DNA of 64,000 nucleotides from Alteriqipengyuania lutimaris (lineage in GTDB: Bacteria; Pseudomonadota; Alphaproteobacteria; Sphingomonadales; Sphingomonadaceae): NCBI RefSeq assembly GCF_003363135.1, contig NZ_QRBB01000001.1, forward strand, positions 2,082,501 through 2,146,500. Reading direction: 5' to 3'. Numbering within the stretch: position 1 is the first letter of the stretch; the number at the start of each line of letters is the position of its first letter. The translations under genes and the position numbers were made by a program. The notes under the pieces are model-generated. The model ran no database searches and was not told where the DNA came from. It saw only the letters and a list, made by a program, of their open reading frames with translations. This document shows, in pieces, positions 34,037-44,943 of the stretch.

Positions 34037-34522
34037 ATGGCAGAGAAGCAACTCCTGATCATCTGGCACAGCCGGACCGGCGCAAGCGAGGCGATGGCGC
34101 GGGCGGCGGCGCGCGGTGCAGGCGAGAAGGCGAGGCTGGTGGCAGCCGAAGATGTCGTCCCCGAAGATCTGCTGGCGGCCGAGGGTTATCTCTTCGTCTG
34201 CCCGGAGAATCTCGCGACCATGTCCGGCATGATGAAAGAGATGTTCGACCGCTGCTACTATCCCGTGCTCGGCAGGATCGAGGGGCGCGCTTTCGCCACC
34301 ATCATCGCCGCCGGATCCGACGGGGAGGGCGCGCAGACGCAGATCGACCGGATCGCGAAAGGCTGGCGCCTGAAGCGTGTCGCCGACCCGATCATCATCT
34401 GCATGGAGGCGCAGACCCCCGAGGAAATCCTCGCCGAAAAGCGCGTGCCCGATGATCGGCTCGAGGAATGCGAAGCTTTGGGCGAAGCGCTGGCGGAGGG
34501 GATCGCGATGGGGGTGTTCTGA
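34037..34522 (+). CDS. Flavodoxin-like NAD(P)H-dependent oxidoreductase
   Basis: Cytoplasmic protein of 161 aa with a flavodoxin fold: the first strand and phosphate-binding loop (LLIIWHSRTGASEAMA), a second flavin-contact loop (CPENLATMSGMMKEMFDRCY), and a third strand with FATIIAAGSDGEG. These suggest FMN binding and quinone or small-molecule reduction. The family includes NADPH-dependent FMN reductases and quinone reductases, and substrate cannot be assigned. GAGG eight bases before the ATG supports the start. It is followed 122 bases later by a hypothetical protein gene on the same strand. Confidence 0.8.
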   Translation: MAEKQLLIIWHSRTGASEAMARAAARGAGEKARLVAAEDVVPEDLLAAEGYLFVCPENLATMSGMMKEMFDRCYYPVLGRIEGRAFATIIAAGSDGEGAQTQIDRIAKGWRLKRVADPIIICMEAQTPEEILAEKRVPDDRLEECEALGEALAEGIAMGVF

Positions 34523-34644
34523 CCCGCGACGCAGTGAAGAACCTGCTTCATTTTGGAGCAAACCGCTTCTCACCCCCCTCGACGCGCGAAGGCGAGACGC
34601 GCAAAGCTCGCGACCGAAGACGCGCTCGCTAAGGGGAACTACGC

Positions 34645-35466
34645 ATGGTCGGGGATACGACTCCACCCGATGGCTTTGCGCACAGCGGACATGCCCACCA
34701 CAATCACGCCCACCAGGATGACGCGATGGCGGACGACCTGCTGATCCTCTTCCCGCATGGCAGGCGCCCCACTGCAAGCCAGATCCGCCAGCGCTGCGAC
34801 TCCGCCGACTTTCTCGATTCGTGCGGGCCGGTTCTCTTTTCCGCCGCCGCAGGGAAGGACATAACCGCGCCCGACGGACTGTCGCTGCAGCGGGCAGGGC
34901 TTTCGTTCGACCTCCTCGGCCTTGCTCCCGGCGCGCCCGTTCCGGTCCCGCAAATGGGGGCCGATGTGGTGGCGCAGGCCTCGGTCCTGCCGTCGCGGAC
35001 CGAGGCGAGCGTGTTGCGGCCGGGCCCGCATATCGCGGCGGGGACCGGCGATCTGACGATCCTGCGCGAATGGTTCGGGCTTGCCCATGGCCTGGCCCTG
35101 TCCTTCGACGGGTCCGTGCTGTGCTGGGCTCCCGGCGCGGTGATCCTCGGGGTCAAGCGCTTCGGGGACTGTCTCGATGCCTGGGATGCGCGCGGCGATG
35201 TGCCGGTCGCCCTGCTGGCGAGCTTTCGCCGCACGCTGGACGGGGCGCTTCAGAGCCAGGGCCTCGCCTTCTTCACCGGCCAGGAATTCCGGATCGAGCC
35301 GCAACTCATCCGCGGCGACGAGGATGCGCTGGCCCGCCTGCTGTTCCGCCATCTGTTCTACGCCGGAAGGCAGGAGGAGAGCGGCCAGCTCGCCGCGCCC
35401 GATGGGGTCGCGCTGAGGCTCGAGCCGTCGGAAAACCGCCGCTTCGTGCGCGTATGGCCCGGCTGA
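34645..35466 (+). CDS. Hypothetical protein with histidine-rich N-terminus
   Basis: I do not recognise this 273-aa protein. The first 30 residues hold a histidine-rich stretch (HSGHAHHNHAHQDD) that could bind metal or be a linker. The rest is soluble, mixed alpha/beta, with GLAHGLALSFDGSVLCWAPG, FGDCLDAWDARG and GLAFFTGQEFRIEP stretches. It has no signal peptide or membrane helix. The gene is probably real: AAGGGG lies eight bases before the ATG, composition is coding-like, and other frames are shadows. An alternative start, MADDLLILFPHG, would omit the His-rich region. It is convergent with the nitronate monooxygenase-like gene, 16 bases apart. Confidence 0.7.
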   Translation: MVGDTTPPDGFAHSGHAHHNHAHQDDAMADDLLILFPHGRRPTASQIRQRCDSADFLDSCGPVLFSAAAGKDITAPDGLSLQRAGLSFDLLGLAPGAPVPVPQMGADVVAQASVLPSRTEASVLRPGPHIAAGTGDLTILREWFGLAHGLALSFDGSVLCWAPGAVILGVKRFGDCLDAWDARGDVPVALLASFRRTLDGALQSQGLAFFTGQEFRIEPQLIRGDEDALARLLFRHLFYAGRQEESGQLAAPDGVALRLEPSENRRFVRVWPG

Positions 35467-35482
35467 TGCCAGGGCGACGCGC

Positions 35483-36457
35483 TCAGTAGGGCGCGCTCGC
35501 TTCGTCCAGCGCGGCCTTCGCGTCCTTGTACTCACGCTCCAGCCGGTCGACCATGTCGGCCACGCTGTCCACGGCCTTGACCGCGCCGACGCCCTGGCCC
35601 GAACCCCAGATGTCTTTCCACGCCTTGGCCTTGGAATTGCCGCCGCTGCCGAAGTTCATCTTCGACGGATCGCTCTCGGGCAAGTTGTCGGGGTCGAGCC
35701 CGGCCGCCTCGATCGAACTGCGCAGGTAGTTGCCGTGCACGCCGGTGAAGAGGTTGGTGTAGACGATGCCTTCGGCGCTGCTGTCCACGATACCCTGCTT
35801 GTAACCCTCGTCTGCGTTGGCTTCCTTGGTCGCGATGAAGGCGCTGCCGATATAGCCGAAATCGGCGCCCATCGCCTGCGCGGCGAGGACCGAGCGACCG
35901 GTCGCGATCGAGCCGGACAGTGCCACCAGCCCGTCGAACCATTCGCGAATCTCGTGCATCAGGGCGAAGGGCGACTGCGTGCCCGCATGGCCGCCCGCAC
36001 CCGCGGCGACAGGAATCAGCCCGGTCGCACCCTTGTCGATCGCCTTGTGCGCGAAGCGATTGTTGATGACGTCGTGCAGCGTGATCCCGCCCCAGTTGTC
36101 GACCGCCTGGAAGACCTCTTCACGCGCGCCGAGCGAGGTAATGACGAGCGGCACCTGCCACTTCTCGCACACCTGCATGTCCTCCTCAAGGCGCGCATTG
36201 GAGCGATGGACGATCTGGTTGACCGCGAAGGGCGCGGCGGGGCGATCGGGATTGTCGCGATTATGCGCGGCCAGTTCCTCGGTGATCTGATGCAGCCATT
36301 CGTCGAGCACGCCCGACGGCCGCGCGTTCAGCGCCGGGAAGCTGCCGACGATCCCCGCCTTGCACTGCGCGATCACCAGTTCCGGGCCGGAGACGATGAA
36401 CATCGGCGAGCCGATGATGGGCAGCCGAAGGCGATCGAACGGGGCGGGAAGGGGCAT
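35483..36457 (-). CDS. Nitronate monooxygenase family flavoprotein
   Basis: FMN-dependent TIM-barrel enzyme of 324 aa in the 2-nitropropane dioxygenase / NMO family, which oxidises nitronates or reduces quinone- or enoyl-type substrates. Key features are PIIGSPMFIVSGPELV at the start, the catalytic-histidine loop GAGGHAG (His157) and GADFGYIGSAFIAT in the phosphate-binding strand. GGAGAGAAG precedes the ATG. It is followed by an amidohydrolase on the same strand 70 bases upstream in transcription. The physiological substrate is unknown. Confidence 0.85.
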   Translation of the reverse strand: MPLPAPFDRLRLPIIGSPMFIVSGPELVIAQCKAGIVGSFPALNARPSGVLDEWLHQITEELAAHNRDNPDRPAAPFAVNQIVHRSNARLEEDMQVCEKWQVPLVITSLGAREEVFQAVDNWGGITLHDVINNRFAHKAIDKGATGLIPVAAGAGGHAGTQSPFALMHEIREWFDGLVALSGSIATGRSVLAAQAMGADFGYIGSAFIATKEANADEGYKQGIVDSSAEGIVYTNLFTGVHGNYLRSSIEAAGLDPDNLPESDPSKMNFGSGGNSKAKAWKDIWGSGQGVGAVKAVDSVADMVDRLEREYKDAKAALDEASAPY

Positions 36458-36527
36458 TGATCTTCTCTCCGGAAAGGTTGTTTGCGTGGGGGTCTATGCG
36501 CGGCATCATCCGGTGTCGAGATTGCCG

Positions 36528-37583
36528 TTACGTCAACTCGAACACATGCTCGATATCATAGATCCGCGCGGCCGTACCGGCGAAGAGCGCGCGCTTCTCC
36601 GCCTCCGAGGAACCCGAAGCGAGGCGTTTCAAGGCGTTCCACAGCGTCGCGTAGCTGCCCGCCCACTTGTCGACCGGGTAATTGCTTTCGAACATCGCAC
36701 GGTCCGGGCTGAAGGCCTCGATGCAGGTTTCCACATAGGGCCGCCACATCTCGGCTAGGTCATGCGAGGATACGCTTTCGGTCGGCCCCTTGGGCGGCAT
36801 GCCGCAGAAGGACATGGCCAGTCCGCCGAGCTTGACGACCACGTTCTCGCACGCGGCCAGATCGCGGATCGAGGCCCGCCAGCGCTCGAAATACTCGTCC
36901 AGCCTGCCCGCATAGCAGGCGGTGCCCAGCGGCGTGCCGCAATGGTCGAGGACGATGGGCTGGTCGGGAAAGGCCCGCGCGAGGTCGATCACGTCGCCCA
37001 GCTGCGGCTCGAGCACCCAGGCGTCGAAGCTCAGCCCGCGCTTGCCAAGCTCGGCGAAGCCTTCGCGGAAGGTCGCGTCCCGGTAGAGTCCTTCGGGATG
37101 ATGGAAGGCGGGGCCGAGCACCTGCGGGTCCGCATCCCACGCGCCCGCATGGCGGATGCCCTTGAAGCGCGCGCCGCCCGCCTGCGCCAGCGCATCGAGC
37201 ACCGCGCCCGCTTCCGCGCCCAGCCGCAGGTCTGCATGGCCGACGATCCCGGCGCAGGGGCGCACTTCGCCATAGAGGCCGCTCGCTCCCTGCGCGGCGA
37301 CCCCGCGCGCGAACTCGACCTCGCCAACCACCTTCATCGCCTCGCCGCGCGCGGCATCGTAAAATGCGCCGCATTCCATGAAGACGGTGCCCACGATCCG
37401 ATGCCCGCTGCCCGTGTCCGCCAGGAACTGGTCGAAGGTATAGTGCGCGGAGCGCGCGACGGTTTCGATGAAGGGATGCCGCGGTTCGGGGAAGACCGCG
37501 ATCAGGGGCCGCAGGTCCCACAGGTGGTGGTGCGGGTCGATGATCGGCAGGTCGGGGTCGAGTATGTCTTCGCGCGCGCTCAT
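36528..37583 (-). CDS. Amidohydrolase 2-family metal hydrolase
   Basis: TIM-barrel hydrolase/decarboxylase of 351 aa in the amidohydrolase_2 superfamily. The N-terminal metal-binding motif IIDPHHHLWD gives Asp16 and His18-20. A second cluster is VLDHCGTPLG, and a late ESNYPVD holds the catalytic aspartate. The family covers lactonases, aromatic-ring decarboxylases and similar enzymes, so the reaction is open. GGAG lies five bases before the ATG. The gene runs toward the NMO gene and may be cotranscribed with it. A 165-base gap with nothing recognisable separates it from miaA. Confidence 0.82.
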   Translation of the reverse strand: MSAREDILDPDLPIIDPHHHLWDLRPLIAVFPEPRHPFIETVARSAHYTFDQFLADTGSGHRIVGTVFMECGAFYDAARGEAMKVVGEVEFARGVAAQGASGLYGEVRPCAGIVGHADLRLGAEAGAVLDALAQAGGARFKGIRHAGAWDADPQVLGPAFHHPEGLYRDATFREGFAELGKRGLSFDAWVLEPQLGDVIDLARAFPDQPIVLDHCGTPLGTACYAGRLDEYFERWRASIRDLAACENVVVKLGGLAMSFCGMPPKGPTESVSSHDLAEMWRPYVETCIEAFSPDRAMFESNYPVDKWAGSYATLWNALKRLASGSSEAEKRALFAGTAARIYDIEHVFELT

Positions 37584-37748
37584 GGAGTCTCCACATCATT
37601 CGTCACACAGCGACCGGAAGGCAGTCCCTTCGGCTTGCGTGACCGGGCCGAGCGAAGTGCTGCCGCCATCTGCAAGTTGACAAAGCACATACGCTGACCG
37701 CTCCCGTCGATGCGAACCTGCCGCATCGGGTGCTTGTAGGAAAGGCCT

Positions 37749-38684
37749 TCAGGCGAGCAGCGCGAGCGCCTCGCCGGCGGAGTCGACGCGCGGCCAGTCC
37801 TCGGGTGGCTGGCGGCGGAACCAGGTATATTGCCGCTTGGCGTAGTTGCGCGTCGCCTGTCGGCCCTTCGCAATGGCTTCCTCGCGCGACCATTCGCCGC
37901 GCAGCCACCCCGCGATCTCGCGCACGCCGATCGCGCGCATGACGGGCAGGTCGGGGTCGAGATCGCGCGCGAGCAGCGCCTCGACTTCGGTCACCGCGCC
38001 TTCGTCCATCATCGCCTCGAACCGCGTATCGCAGCGGGCGTAGAGCCAGTCGCGATCGGGCAGCAGGATCAGCGGCGACAGCGCGACCGCATCGCCGATC
38101 CCGCCCTCCTTGCGCCGCTGCCATGCGCCCAGCGTCAGGCCGGTCGCGCGGACCACCTCCAGCGCTCGTGCGACGCGCTGCCTGTCTGCCGGATCGAGCC
38201 GCGCATGGCTTACAGGGTCCTGCCGCGCCAGTTCGGCATAGGCGTCGGCGGCCGGCATTGCGCGCACCGCCTCGCGAATATCCGCGGGGATCGTGGGGAT
38301 CGGCGCGATCCCTTCGAGCAGCGTGCGGATGTAGAGCCCCGTGCCGCCGACGAGGATCGGCACCCCGCCTTGCGCGTGGACATCGGCAATCTCGCGCTTC
38401 GCCGCCTCCGCCCAATCGGCGGCCGAGCACGGCTGCGCGCCGTCCCATGCACCGTAGAGCCGATGCTCGGCCCGCGCCGCCTCCTCGGGCGAGGGGCGCG
38501 CGCTGAGCACCTGCAGGTCGGCATAGACCTGCGCGCTGTCGGCATTGATGACGACGCCCCGGCGACCGTCGGCTGCCAGTTCCTCCGCGCATTGCAGCGC
38601 CAGCGTGCTCTTGCCGCTGGCGGTCGGCCCTGCGATGAGCGCGAGCGGTTTTCGCAATGTTTCGGAGGATTCTTCAGTGCTCAT
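37749..38684 (-). CDS. miaA: tRNA dimethylallyltransferase
   Basis: Adds the dimethylallyl group to A37 in tRNAs that read codons beginning with U, which stabilises codon pairing. It is 311 aa. The ATP-binding loop is GPTASGKST (19-27), followed by [19 protein letters not shown], which resembles the canonical SxQxYxxxxIxTxKP, and later [11 protein letters not shown] and [12 protein letters not shown] in the tRNA-binding part. The start at 38684 has AGGA eight bases upstream. An in-frame TTG nine codons later is possible. Its first codons overlap the 5' end of the divergent serB gene. Confidence 0.94.
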   Translation of the reverse strand: MSTEESSETLRKPLALIAGPTASGKSTLALQCAEELAADGRRGVVINADSAQVYADLQVLSARPSPEEAARAEHRLYGAWDGAQPCSAADWAEAAKREIADVHAQGGVPILVGGTGLYIRTLLEGIAPIPTIPADIREAVRAMPAADAYAELARQDPVSHARLDPADRQRVARALEVVRATGLTLGAWQRRKEGGIGDAVALSPLILLPDRDWLYARCDTRFEAMMDEGAVTEVEALLARDLDPDLPVMRAIGVREIAGWLRGEWSREEAIAKGRQATRNYAKRQYTWFRRQPPEDWPRVDSAGEALALLA

Positions 38685-39561
38685 CGCCCGCGTCCTATCA
38701 GAGCCTGTGCCGCCCGAGGCAAGCCTTCGCGACCTCGAAGCCGCGCTTGGCGAGGCGGGACAGCCGCTCGCCGGCGCCTCGATGCTCGATCATTGCGGGG
38801 AGGTGCTGGAGATCGCCATCCCGAGCGGGACGCGCGAGGTGGTCGCGCCGCTGGTCGAGAAGCATCTCGCACCCTCGGCCGCGCTGTTCGCGAGGGATGT
38901 GATCGAGATACCGCGCCTGCTGGTCAGCGACATGGATTCGACCATGATCGGGCAGGAATGCATCGACGAACTGGCCGACTTCGCGGGAGTGAAGGAACAG
39001 GTGGCCGGAATTACCGAGCGCGCGATGCGCGGCGAACTCGACTTTGCGGGCGCGCTGAAGGAGCGGGTCGGCCTGCTCGAAGGGCTGGAGGAAAGCGCGA
39101 TCGAGCAGTGCCTGGCAGAGCGGATCGTGCCGACGCCCGGCGCCGCAACGCTGATCGCGACCTTGTCGGCACATGGTGCGCGCACGGTGCTGGTGACGGG
39201 CGGGTTCCATCGCTTCGCCGATCCGGTTGCGGAACGGCTCGGCTTCGATCGGGTGGTCGGCAATCGCCTGCTGGTCGAAGATGGGAAGCTGACCGGCACG
39301 GTGCAGGAGCCGATCTGCGACAGCGCGACCAAGAAACGTACCTTGCGTGAGGAGGCGGAGACGCTGGGCGAGGGCGCGCGCACGCTTGCGCTGGGAGACG
39401 GGGCGAACGACACGCCCATGCTGGTGGCCGCCGATTACGGCATCGCCTACCGCGCGAAGCCGAAAACGCGCGCCGCCGCGAATGGCTGGATCGATGGCGA
39501 GGATCTGACGGCCATGCTGCTGCTGCTGGGCATCGACCGGGAGCGGTGGGTGCGGCGCTAG
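38677..39561 (+). CDS. serB: Phosphoserine phosphatase SerB
   Basis: HAD-family phosphatase completing serine synthesis from phosphoserine. It is 294 aa. The N-terminal ~75 residues are a regulatory-type domain. The catalytic motif [14 protein letters not shown] carries nucleophile Asp85 and Asp87, then TGGFHRFA, the lysine in [10 protein letters not shown], and [10 protein letters not shown]. The open frame starts far upstream, within miaA, but the GTG at 38677 has GGAGG eight bases before it and begins with [10 protein letters not shown], a reasonable family start. That places the start inside the miaA gene on the opposite strand. Confidence 0.92.
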   Translation: MLIARVLSEPVPPEASLRDLEAALGEAGQPLAGASMLDHCGEVLEIAIPSGTREVVAPLVEKHLAPSAALFARDVIEIPRLLVSDMDSTMIGQECIDELADFAGVKEQVAGITERAMRGELDFAGALKERVGLLEGLEESAIEQCLAERIVPTPGAATLIATLSAHGARTVLVTGGFHRFADPVAERLGFDRVVGNRLLVEDGKLTGTVQEPICDSATKKRTLREEAETLGEGARTLALGDGANDTPMLVAADYGIAYRAKPKTRAAANGWIDGEDLTAMLLLLGIDRERWVRR

Positions 39562-39632
39562 GGCCTTTCCCCGGGCCGGCATGCGAAGGAAAACGCGCAA
39601 ACCCTCTTGGAACCATCGCGTCGATGCTCTAT

Positions 39633-39646
39633 TGACAACAATGTCA
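39633..39646. promoter_or_regulatory. Palindromic operator candidate before the Coq4-like gene
   Basis: TGACA-ACAA-TGTCA is a perfect 5-bp inverted repeat with a 4-base spacer. It also contains a TTGACA that could be a -35 element. It lies 14 bases before the ATG at 39661, just ahead of the ribosome binding site. The shape fits a TetR- or GntR-type site, but no such regulator is encoded nearby. Confidence 0.45.
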
Positions 39647-39660
39647 GTAAAGAGGTTCGC

Positions 39661-40503
39661 ATGACCCAAGCCAGCACCTTCACGCCTGATTCCGCGCCCG
39701 AACGCGCGCCCGACGGCACGCCGCTGCGCGATCCCGCGCGCCCCGTGCCCAAATATCGGCCGCTGACCGCGATCCATCATTTTCGCGAGCTGCTGAAGGA
39801 CAAGGAGGATACCTCCCATGTCTTCCGCATCTTCGAGGCGCTGCCGCACAAGAGCTTCATGCCGCGCGTGCGCAATCTCGTCCTGAGCGAGCACGGCGAG
39901 CGGTTGCGCGCACAGGAGCCGTACCTCCCGCCGATTCTCGACGATCACGAAACATTGCGCAAGCTGCCCAAGGGCACGGTCGCGCACGCCTATTGCGACT
40001 TCATGGAGACCGAAGGGCTTTCGGCCGCGGGGCTGGTGGCCGAGGCGGACAAGCTCGGGCGCAAGAAGTTCGACGACCTCACCGCCTGGTTCGCCTATCG
40101 CAGCCGCGACACGCATGACCTGATGCATGTGCTGACCGGATACGGCCGCGATGCGCTGGGCGAGCAATGCGTGCTCCTGTTCACCTACGGCCAGCAGCCG
40201 AGCCATGGCCACCTGCTGATCGGCTATGCCGGCGCGCTCAATATCCGCAACAGCGTGAAGGGCAGCAAGGCGCCCGTGTTCAGGGCCGCCCGGCAGGCGC
40301 AGAAGACGGGCACCGCGTGCCCCGCGCTGGTCGGCATGTCGATCAGGGAGCTGCTGGCGACCGATCTGGAAGAGGCGCGGGCGCGGCTCTCGATTCCCGA
40401 ACCGCACTGGTATCGCGAATGTCATCGCGTCTGGAAGGAAGAGGGTATCGATCCCTACGACCTGCTCGGCAGCGAGCCCCAGGGCACGCCCGCCGCGGCC
40501 TGA
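39661..40503 (+). CDS. Coq4-family ubiquinone biosynthesis protein
   Basis: Member of the Coq4 family, thought to organise the quinone biosynthetic complex or help decarboxylate/hydroxylate the ring. It is 280 aa. The family signature is the zinc-site motif HDLMH (His152, Asp153, His156) with Glu168 eleven residues on, exactly the HDxxHx11E pattern. Most is helical and soluble. AAAGAGG before the ATG at 39661 supports the start, and the longer frame to 39607 would include the promoter. It is convergent with the nitroreductase, the stops being only three bases apart. Known Coq genes are not adjacent. Confidence 0.85.
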   Translation: MTQASTFTPDSAPERAPDGTPLRDPARPVPKYRPLTAIHHFRELLKDKEDTSHVFRIFEALPHKSFMPRVRNLVLSEHGERLRAQEPYLPPILDDHETLRKLPKGTVAHAYCDFMETEGLSAAGLVAEADKLGRKKFDDLTAWFAYRSRDTHDLMHVLTGYGRDALGEQCVLLFTYGQQPSHGHLLIGYAGALNIRNSVKGSKAPVFRAARQAQKTGTACPALVGMSIRELLATDLEEARARLSIPEPHWYRECHRVWKEEGIDPYDLLGSEPQGTPAAA

Positions 40504-40506
40504 TGT

Positions 40507-41193
40507 TCAGAGCCAGCTGGCGATCTGCGTCAGCGGCTTCTTGCGCAGCGCGTGCTCGGGCACGGTCGCGTCGGCTGCGGGGTGCCCGGCCACCACGATC
40601 ATCAGCGGTTTCTCCCACTCGGGCCGCCCGCAGATCTGGCGCAGGAATCCCATGGGCGAGGGCGTGTGGGTCAGCGTCGCCAGCCCCGCCTCGTGCAACG
40701 TCGAAATCATCATCCCGCAGGCGATCCCGACGCTTTCGTTGACGTAGTAGTTCTGCGTGGTGCCGTCCTCGTCGATCCCGCCCTTGCGCTGCGCGAAGCA
40801 GACGATCAGCCAGGGTGCGATCTCGAGGAAGGGCTTGTGCGCGTCGGTACCGATGGGCGTCAGCGCGTCGAGCCATTCCTCGCTCGCTTTCGGCCTGTCG
40901 CCGTCTTCGCCGTAGAAACGGCGCTCCTCCGCTTCCGCCGCTTCGCGGATCGCGCGCTTTTTCTCCGTCGAGCTGACCACCGCGAAATGCCATGGCTGGT
41001 GGTTCGCGCCGTTGGGCGCGGTGCCCGCCGCGAGGATCGCGTTCTCGATCACCTCGCGCGGGACGGGCGTATCGGTGAAGCTGCGGCAGGAGTGGCGGGT
41101 CTTGAGCCGCTCATAGGCCGCCCGCGCCCGCGCGACCCGCTCCCCATCCGAAAGCTCGGGCAGCGGCGGGAAGGGGTGATGGCTTTCGCTCAA
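40507..41193 (-). CDS. Nitroreductase family protein
   Basis: FMN-dependent oxidoreductase of 228 aa. The N-terminal RHSCRSF and the FMN-contact loop APNGANHQPWHFAVV are typical. The NESVGIACGMMISTLHEAGL region and the late PEWEKPLMIVVAGHP complete the fold. The sequence is closer to the BluB/iodotyrosine-deiodinase-like arm of the superfamily than to the classical NfsA/B type, judging by RHSCRSF and GANHQPW. It is the last gene of the purL operon, overlapping the preceding gene by four bases (ATGA). The substrate is unknown. Confidence 0.88.
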   Translation of the reverse strand: MSESHHPFPPLPELSDGERVARARAAYERLKTRHSCRSFTDTPVPREVIENAILAAGTAPNGANHQPWHFAVVSSTEKKRAIREAAEAEERRFYGEDGDRPKASEEWLDALTPIGTDAHKPFLEIAPWLIVCFAQRKGGIDEDGTTQNYYVNESVGIACGMMISTLHEAGLATLTHTPSPMGFLRQICGRPEWEKPLMIVVAGHPAADATVPEHALRKKPLTQIASWL

Positions 41194-41597
41194 CGATGAT
41201 CCTTGGGGATGACGAACTTGAGGCCGGCCCAGGTCTCGTCCACCGCGCAGGTCTTCGTATCGACGAGGCCTGCGACGAGCCCGGCCGCGCGCACGTCGCC
41301 CTCGTCGATCGGGCGCGTGGTTTCCGACGCCTTCTCCGGCCAGCTGACCCAGACGTGCCCGTCCTTCGCCATGGTGCGGCGGAAAGTTGCGAGCCGGTCC
41401 TCCAGCCCTGTCAGGTCGCGCACGAAGATGTGCAGCGCATCGGCGCCCTCGTCGGGATCGGCGACGAAAATCAGGTCGAGCGCATATTCGCCGATCTCGT
41501 CCTGCACGCTTTCGGGCATGTCCTCGAACCAGACCCGCTGGCCGTCCCTGAGGTTGAGCTTTTTGGCGAGCGGGTTTTCGGAATGGCCCGCGCTCAC
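41190..41597 (-). CDS. DUF3052-like small protein
   Basis: Soluble 135-aa protein in the DUF3052-type family, function unknown. It contains HIFVRDLTGLEDRLATFRRT, DGHVWVSWPEKASET and TWAGLKFVIPKDHR, which are characteristic of these small conserved proteins. The start codon is GTG at 41597, one base after the purL stop, with GGAGGGG just upstream inside the purL end. The longer frame to 41642 would sit within purL and lacks support. It overlaps the downstream nitroreductase gene by four bases, so purL, this gene and the nitroreductase are coupled. Confidence 0.75.
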   Translation of the reverse strand: MSAGHSENPLAKKLNLRDGQRVWFEDMPESVQDEIGEYALDLIFVADPDEGADALHIFVRDLTGLEDRLATFRRTMAKDGHVWVSWPEKASETTRPIDEGDVRAAGLVAGLVDTKTCAVDETWAGLKFVIPKDHR

Positions 41598-41598
41598 C

Positions 41599-43863
<2,265 letters not shown>

Positions 43864-43873
43864 GCGGGGCCGC

Positions 43874-44557
43874 TTAAACCGCTCCGCGTTTGAGCGCCAG
43901 TCCCCCGTCCTGTGGTTTCACACGCCTCTTCTGACCCAGCCACGATGCGGCAAGCGTGAGCAGGCCGAACGCGAAGAACGCGGTGTAGGACAATCCGGCT
44001 GTTACCGCCTCGGGTTCGGGCCCGAACCAGTTGATCGCCTGCAGGGCCAGCAGCAGGACCGCAAGGACCAGGGCGGGCAGGACATAGCCGCGCGTGCGCG
44101 TGATGAAGAATGCCATCGCGCCGAAGGTCAGCGCCAGTTCGAGCGGCATTTCGACCAGCGGGACATTCCACAGGCCCAGGCCGAATTTCGGCGGATCGCC
44201 GGCGAGCGTCAGGTCGGGGCGGTGCACCAGTAGATCGAGCACCCAGTGCGACAGGACCACCGCGCCCGCGAGCAGACTGACCACCCTGTCCTTCGTCACG
44301 AGAAGCACGAACAGGGCGAAAGCGAGCGCGAAGCCTGCGCTGCCCAGCAGGCTGTGCGTATAGGGCATCTGGTGAAGGTCCATCGGGTTCATCGCGGTGA
44401 TCCCGGGTACGATCCGCATGTCCTCCACCCCGATCAGGACGAAGACGAAGAACGCCCAGTCGACCAGCTGTGCGGCGAGGAAATAGAGGCCGAGGCGTGG
44501 CCTGGCCGGTGAAACCGCGGCCGCGATGAAGGCGGGCGCAAAATGGCCGATAAACAT
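43874..44557 (-). CDS. YdjM-like membrane protein, putative metal-dependent hydrolase
   Basis: Inner-membrane protein of 227 aa with about six hydrophobic helices. The family signature is a set of histidines near the membrane, [24 protein letters not shown] and [15 protein letters not shown], as in the YdjM/DUF457 group labelled metal-dependent hydrolases. Neither substrate nor activity is established. GGAAGGAACGCAC before the ATG is a strong start signal. It is the first gene of a four-gene minus-strand run leading to purL. It is divergent from xseB across 71 bases. Confidence 0.78.
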   Translation of the reverse strand: MFIGHFAPAFIAAAVSPARPRLGLYFLAAQLVDWAFFVFVLIGVEDMRIVPGITAMNPMDLHQMPYTHSLLGSAGFALAFALFVLLVTKDRVVSLLAGAVVLSHWVLDLLVHRPDLTLAGDPPKFGLGLWNVPLVEMPLELALTFGAMAFFITRTRGYVLPALVLAVLLLALQAINWFGPEPEAVTAGLSYTAFFAFGLLTLAASWLGQKRRVKPQDGGLALKRGAV

Positions 44558-44628
44558 GTGCGTTCCTTCCCCAGCGCCGCATCGCTCTGCTTGACCCGCC
44601 CGAATGCGCGCGTCAATGCTCGCCCGCG

Positions 44629-44880
44629 ATGCAAGAGGGTACTCCCGATATCTCGGAAATGAGCTTCGAAGAAGCGCTCAAGGCGCTCCAGCAGGTCGTG
44701 CGTCAGCTGGAGGACGGTGACGTGCCGCTCGACCAGTCGATCACGCTGTACGAGCGGGGCGAAAAGCTGAGGCAGCATTGCCAGGCGCGCCTCGATGCCG
44801 CGCAGGCCCGGATCGAGGCGATCGTCCTCGATGCGAAGGGCCAGCCGTCGGGCACCAAGAGCTTCGACGGGCCGGAATGA
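44629..44880 (+). CDS. xseB: Exodeoxyribonuclease VII small subunit
   Basis: Small subunit of exonuclease VII, which degrades single-stranded DNA to short oligonucleotides. It is 83 aa, the usual size. The core SFEEALKALQQVVRQLEDGD and LYERGEKLRQHCQARLDAAQ is diagnostic and helical throughout. xseA is not in the window. The ribosome binding site is poor. The ispA gene follows 63 bases later, a pairing common across bacteria. The stop codon falls in a tandem 18-base repeat that fills most of the gap. Confidence 0.93.
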   Translation: MQEGTPDISEMSFEEALKALQQVVRQLEDGDVPLDQSITLYERGEKLRQHCQARLDAAQARIEAIVLDAKGQPSGTKSFDGPE

Positions 44881-44932
44881 CGGCCCGGCGCGACATGATG
44901 GCCCGGTGCGGCATGATGGTTCGGCGCGACAG
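44879..44932 (+). repeat. Three tandem 18-base units between xseB and ispA
   Basis: gacggcccggcgcgacat (44879-44896), gatggcccggtgcggcat (44897-44914) and gatggttcggcgcgacag (44915-44932) are three consecutive near-copies. The first begins inside the xseB stop codon and the last ends 11 bases before the ispA ATG. Confidence 0.85.
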
Positions 44933-44943
44933 GGGCGCCTGAG

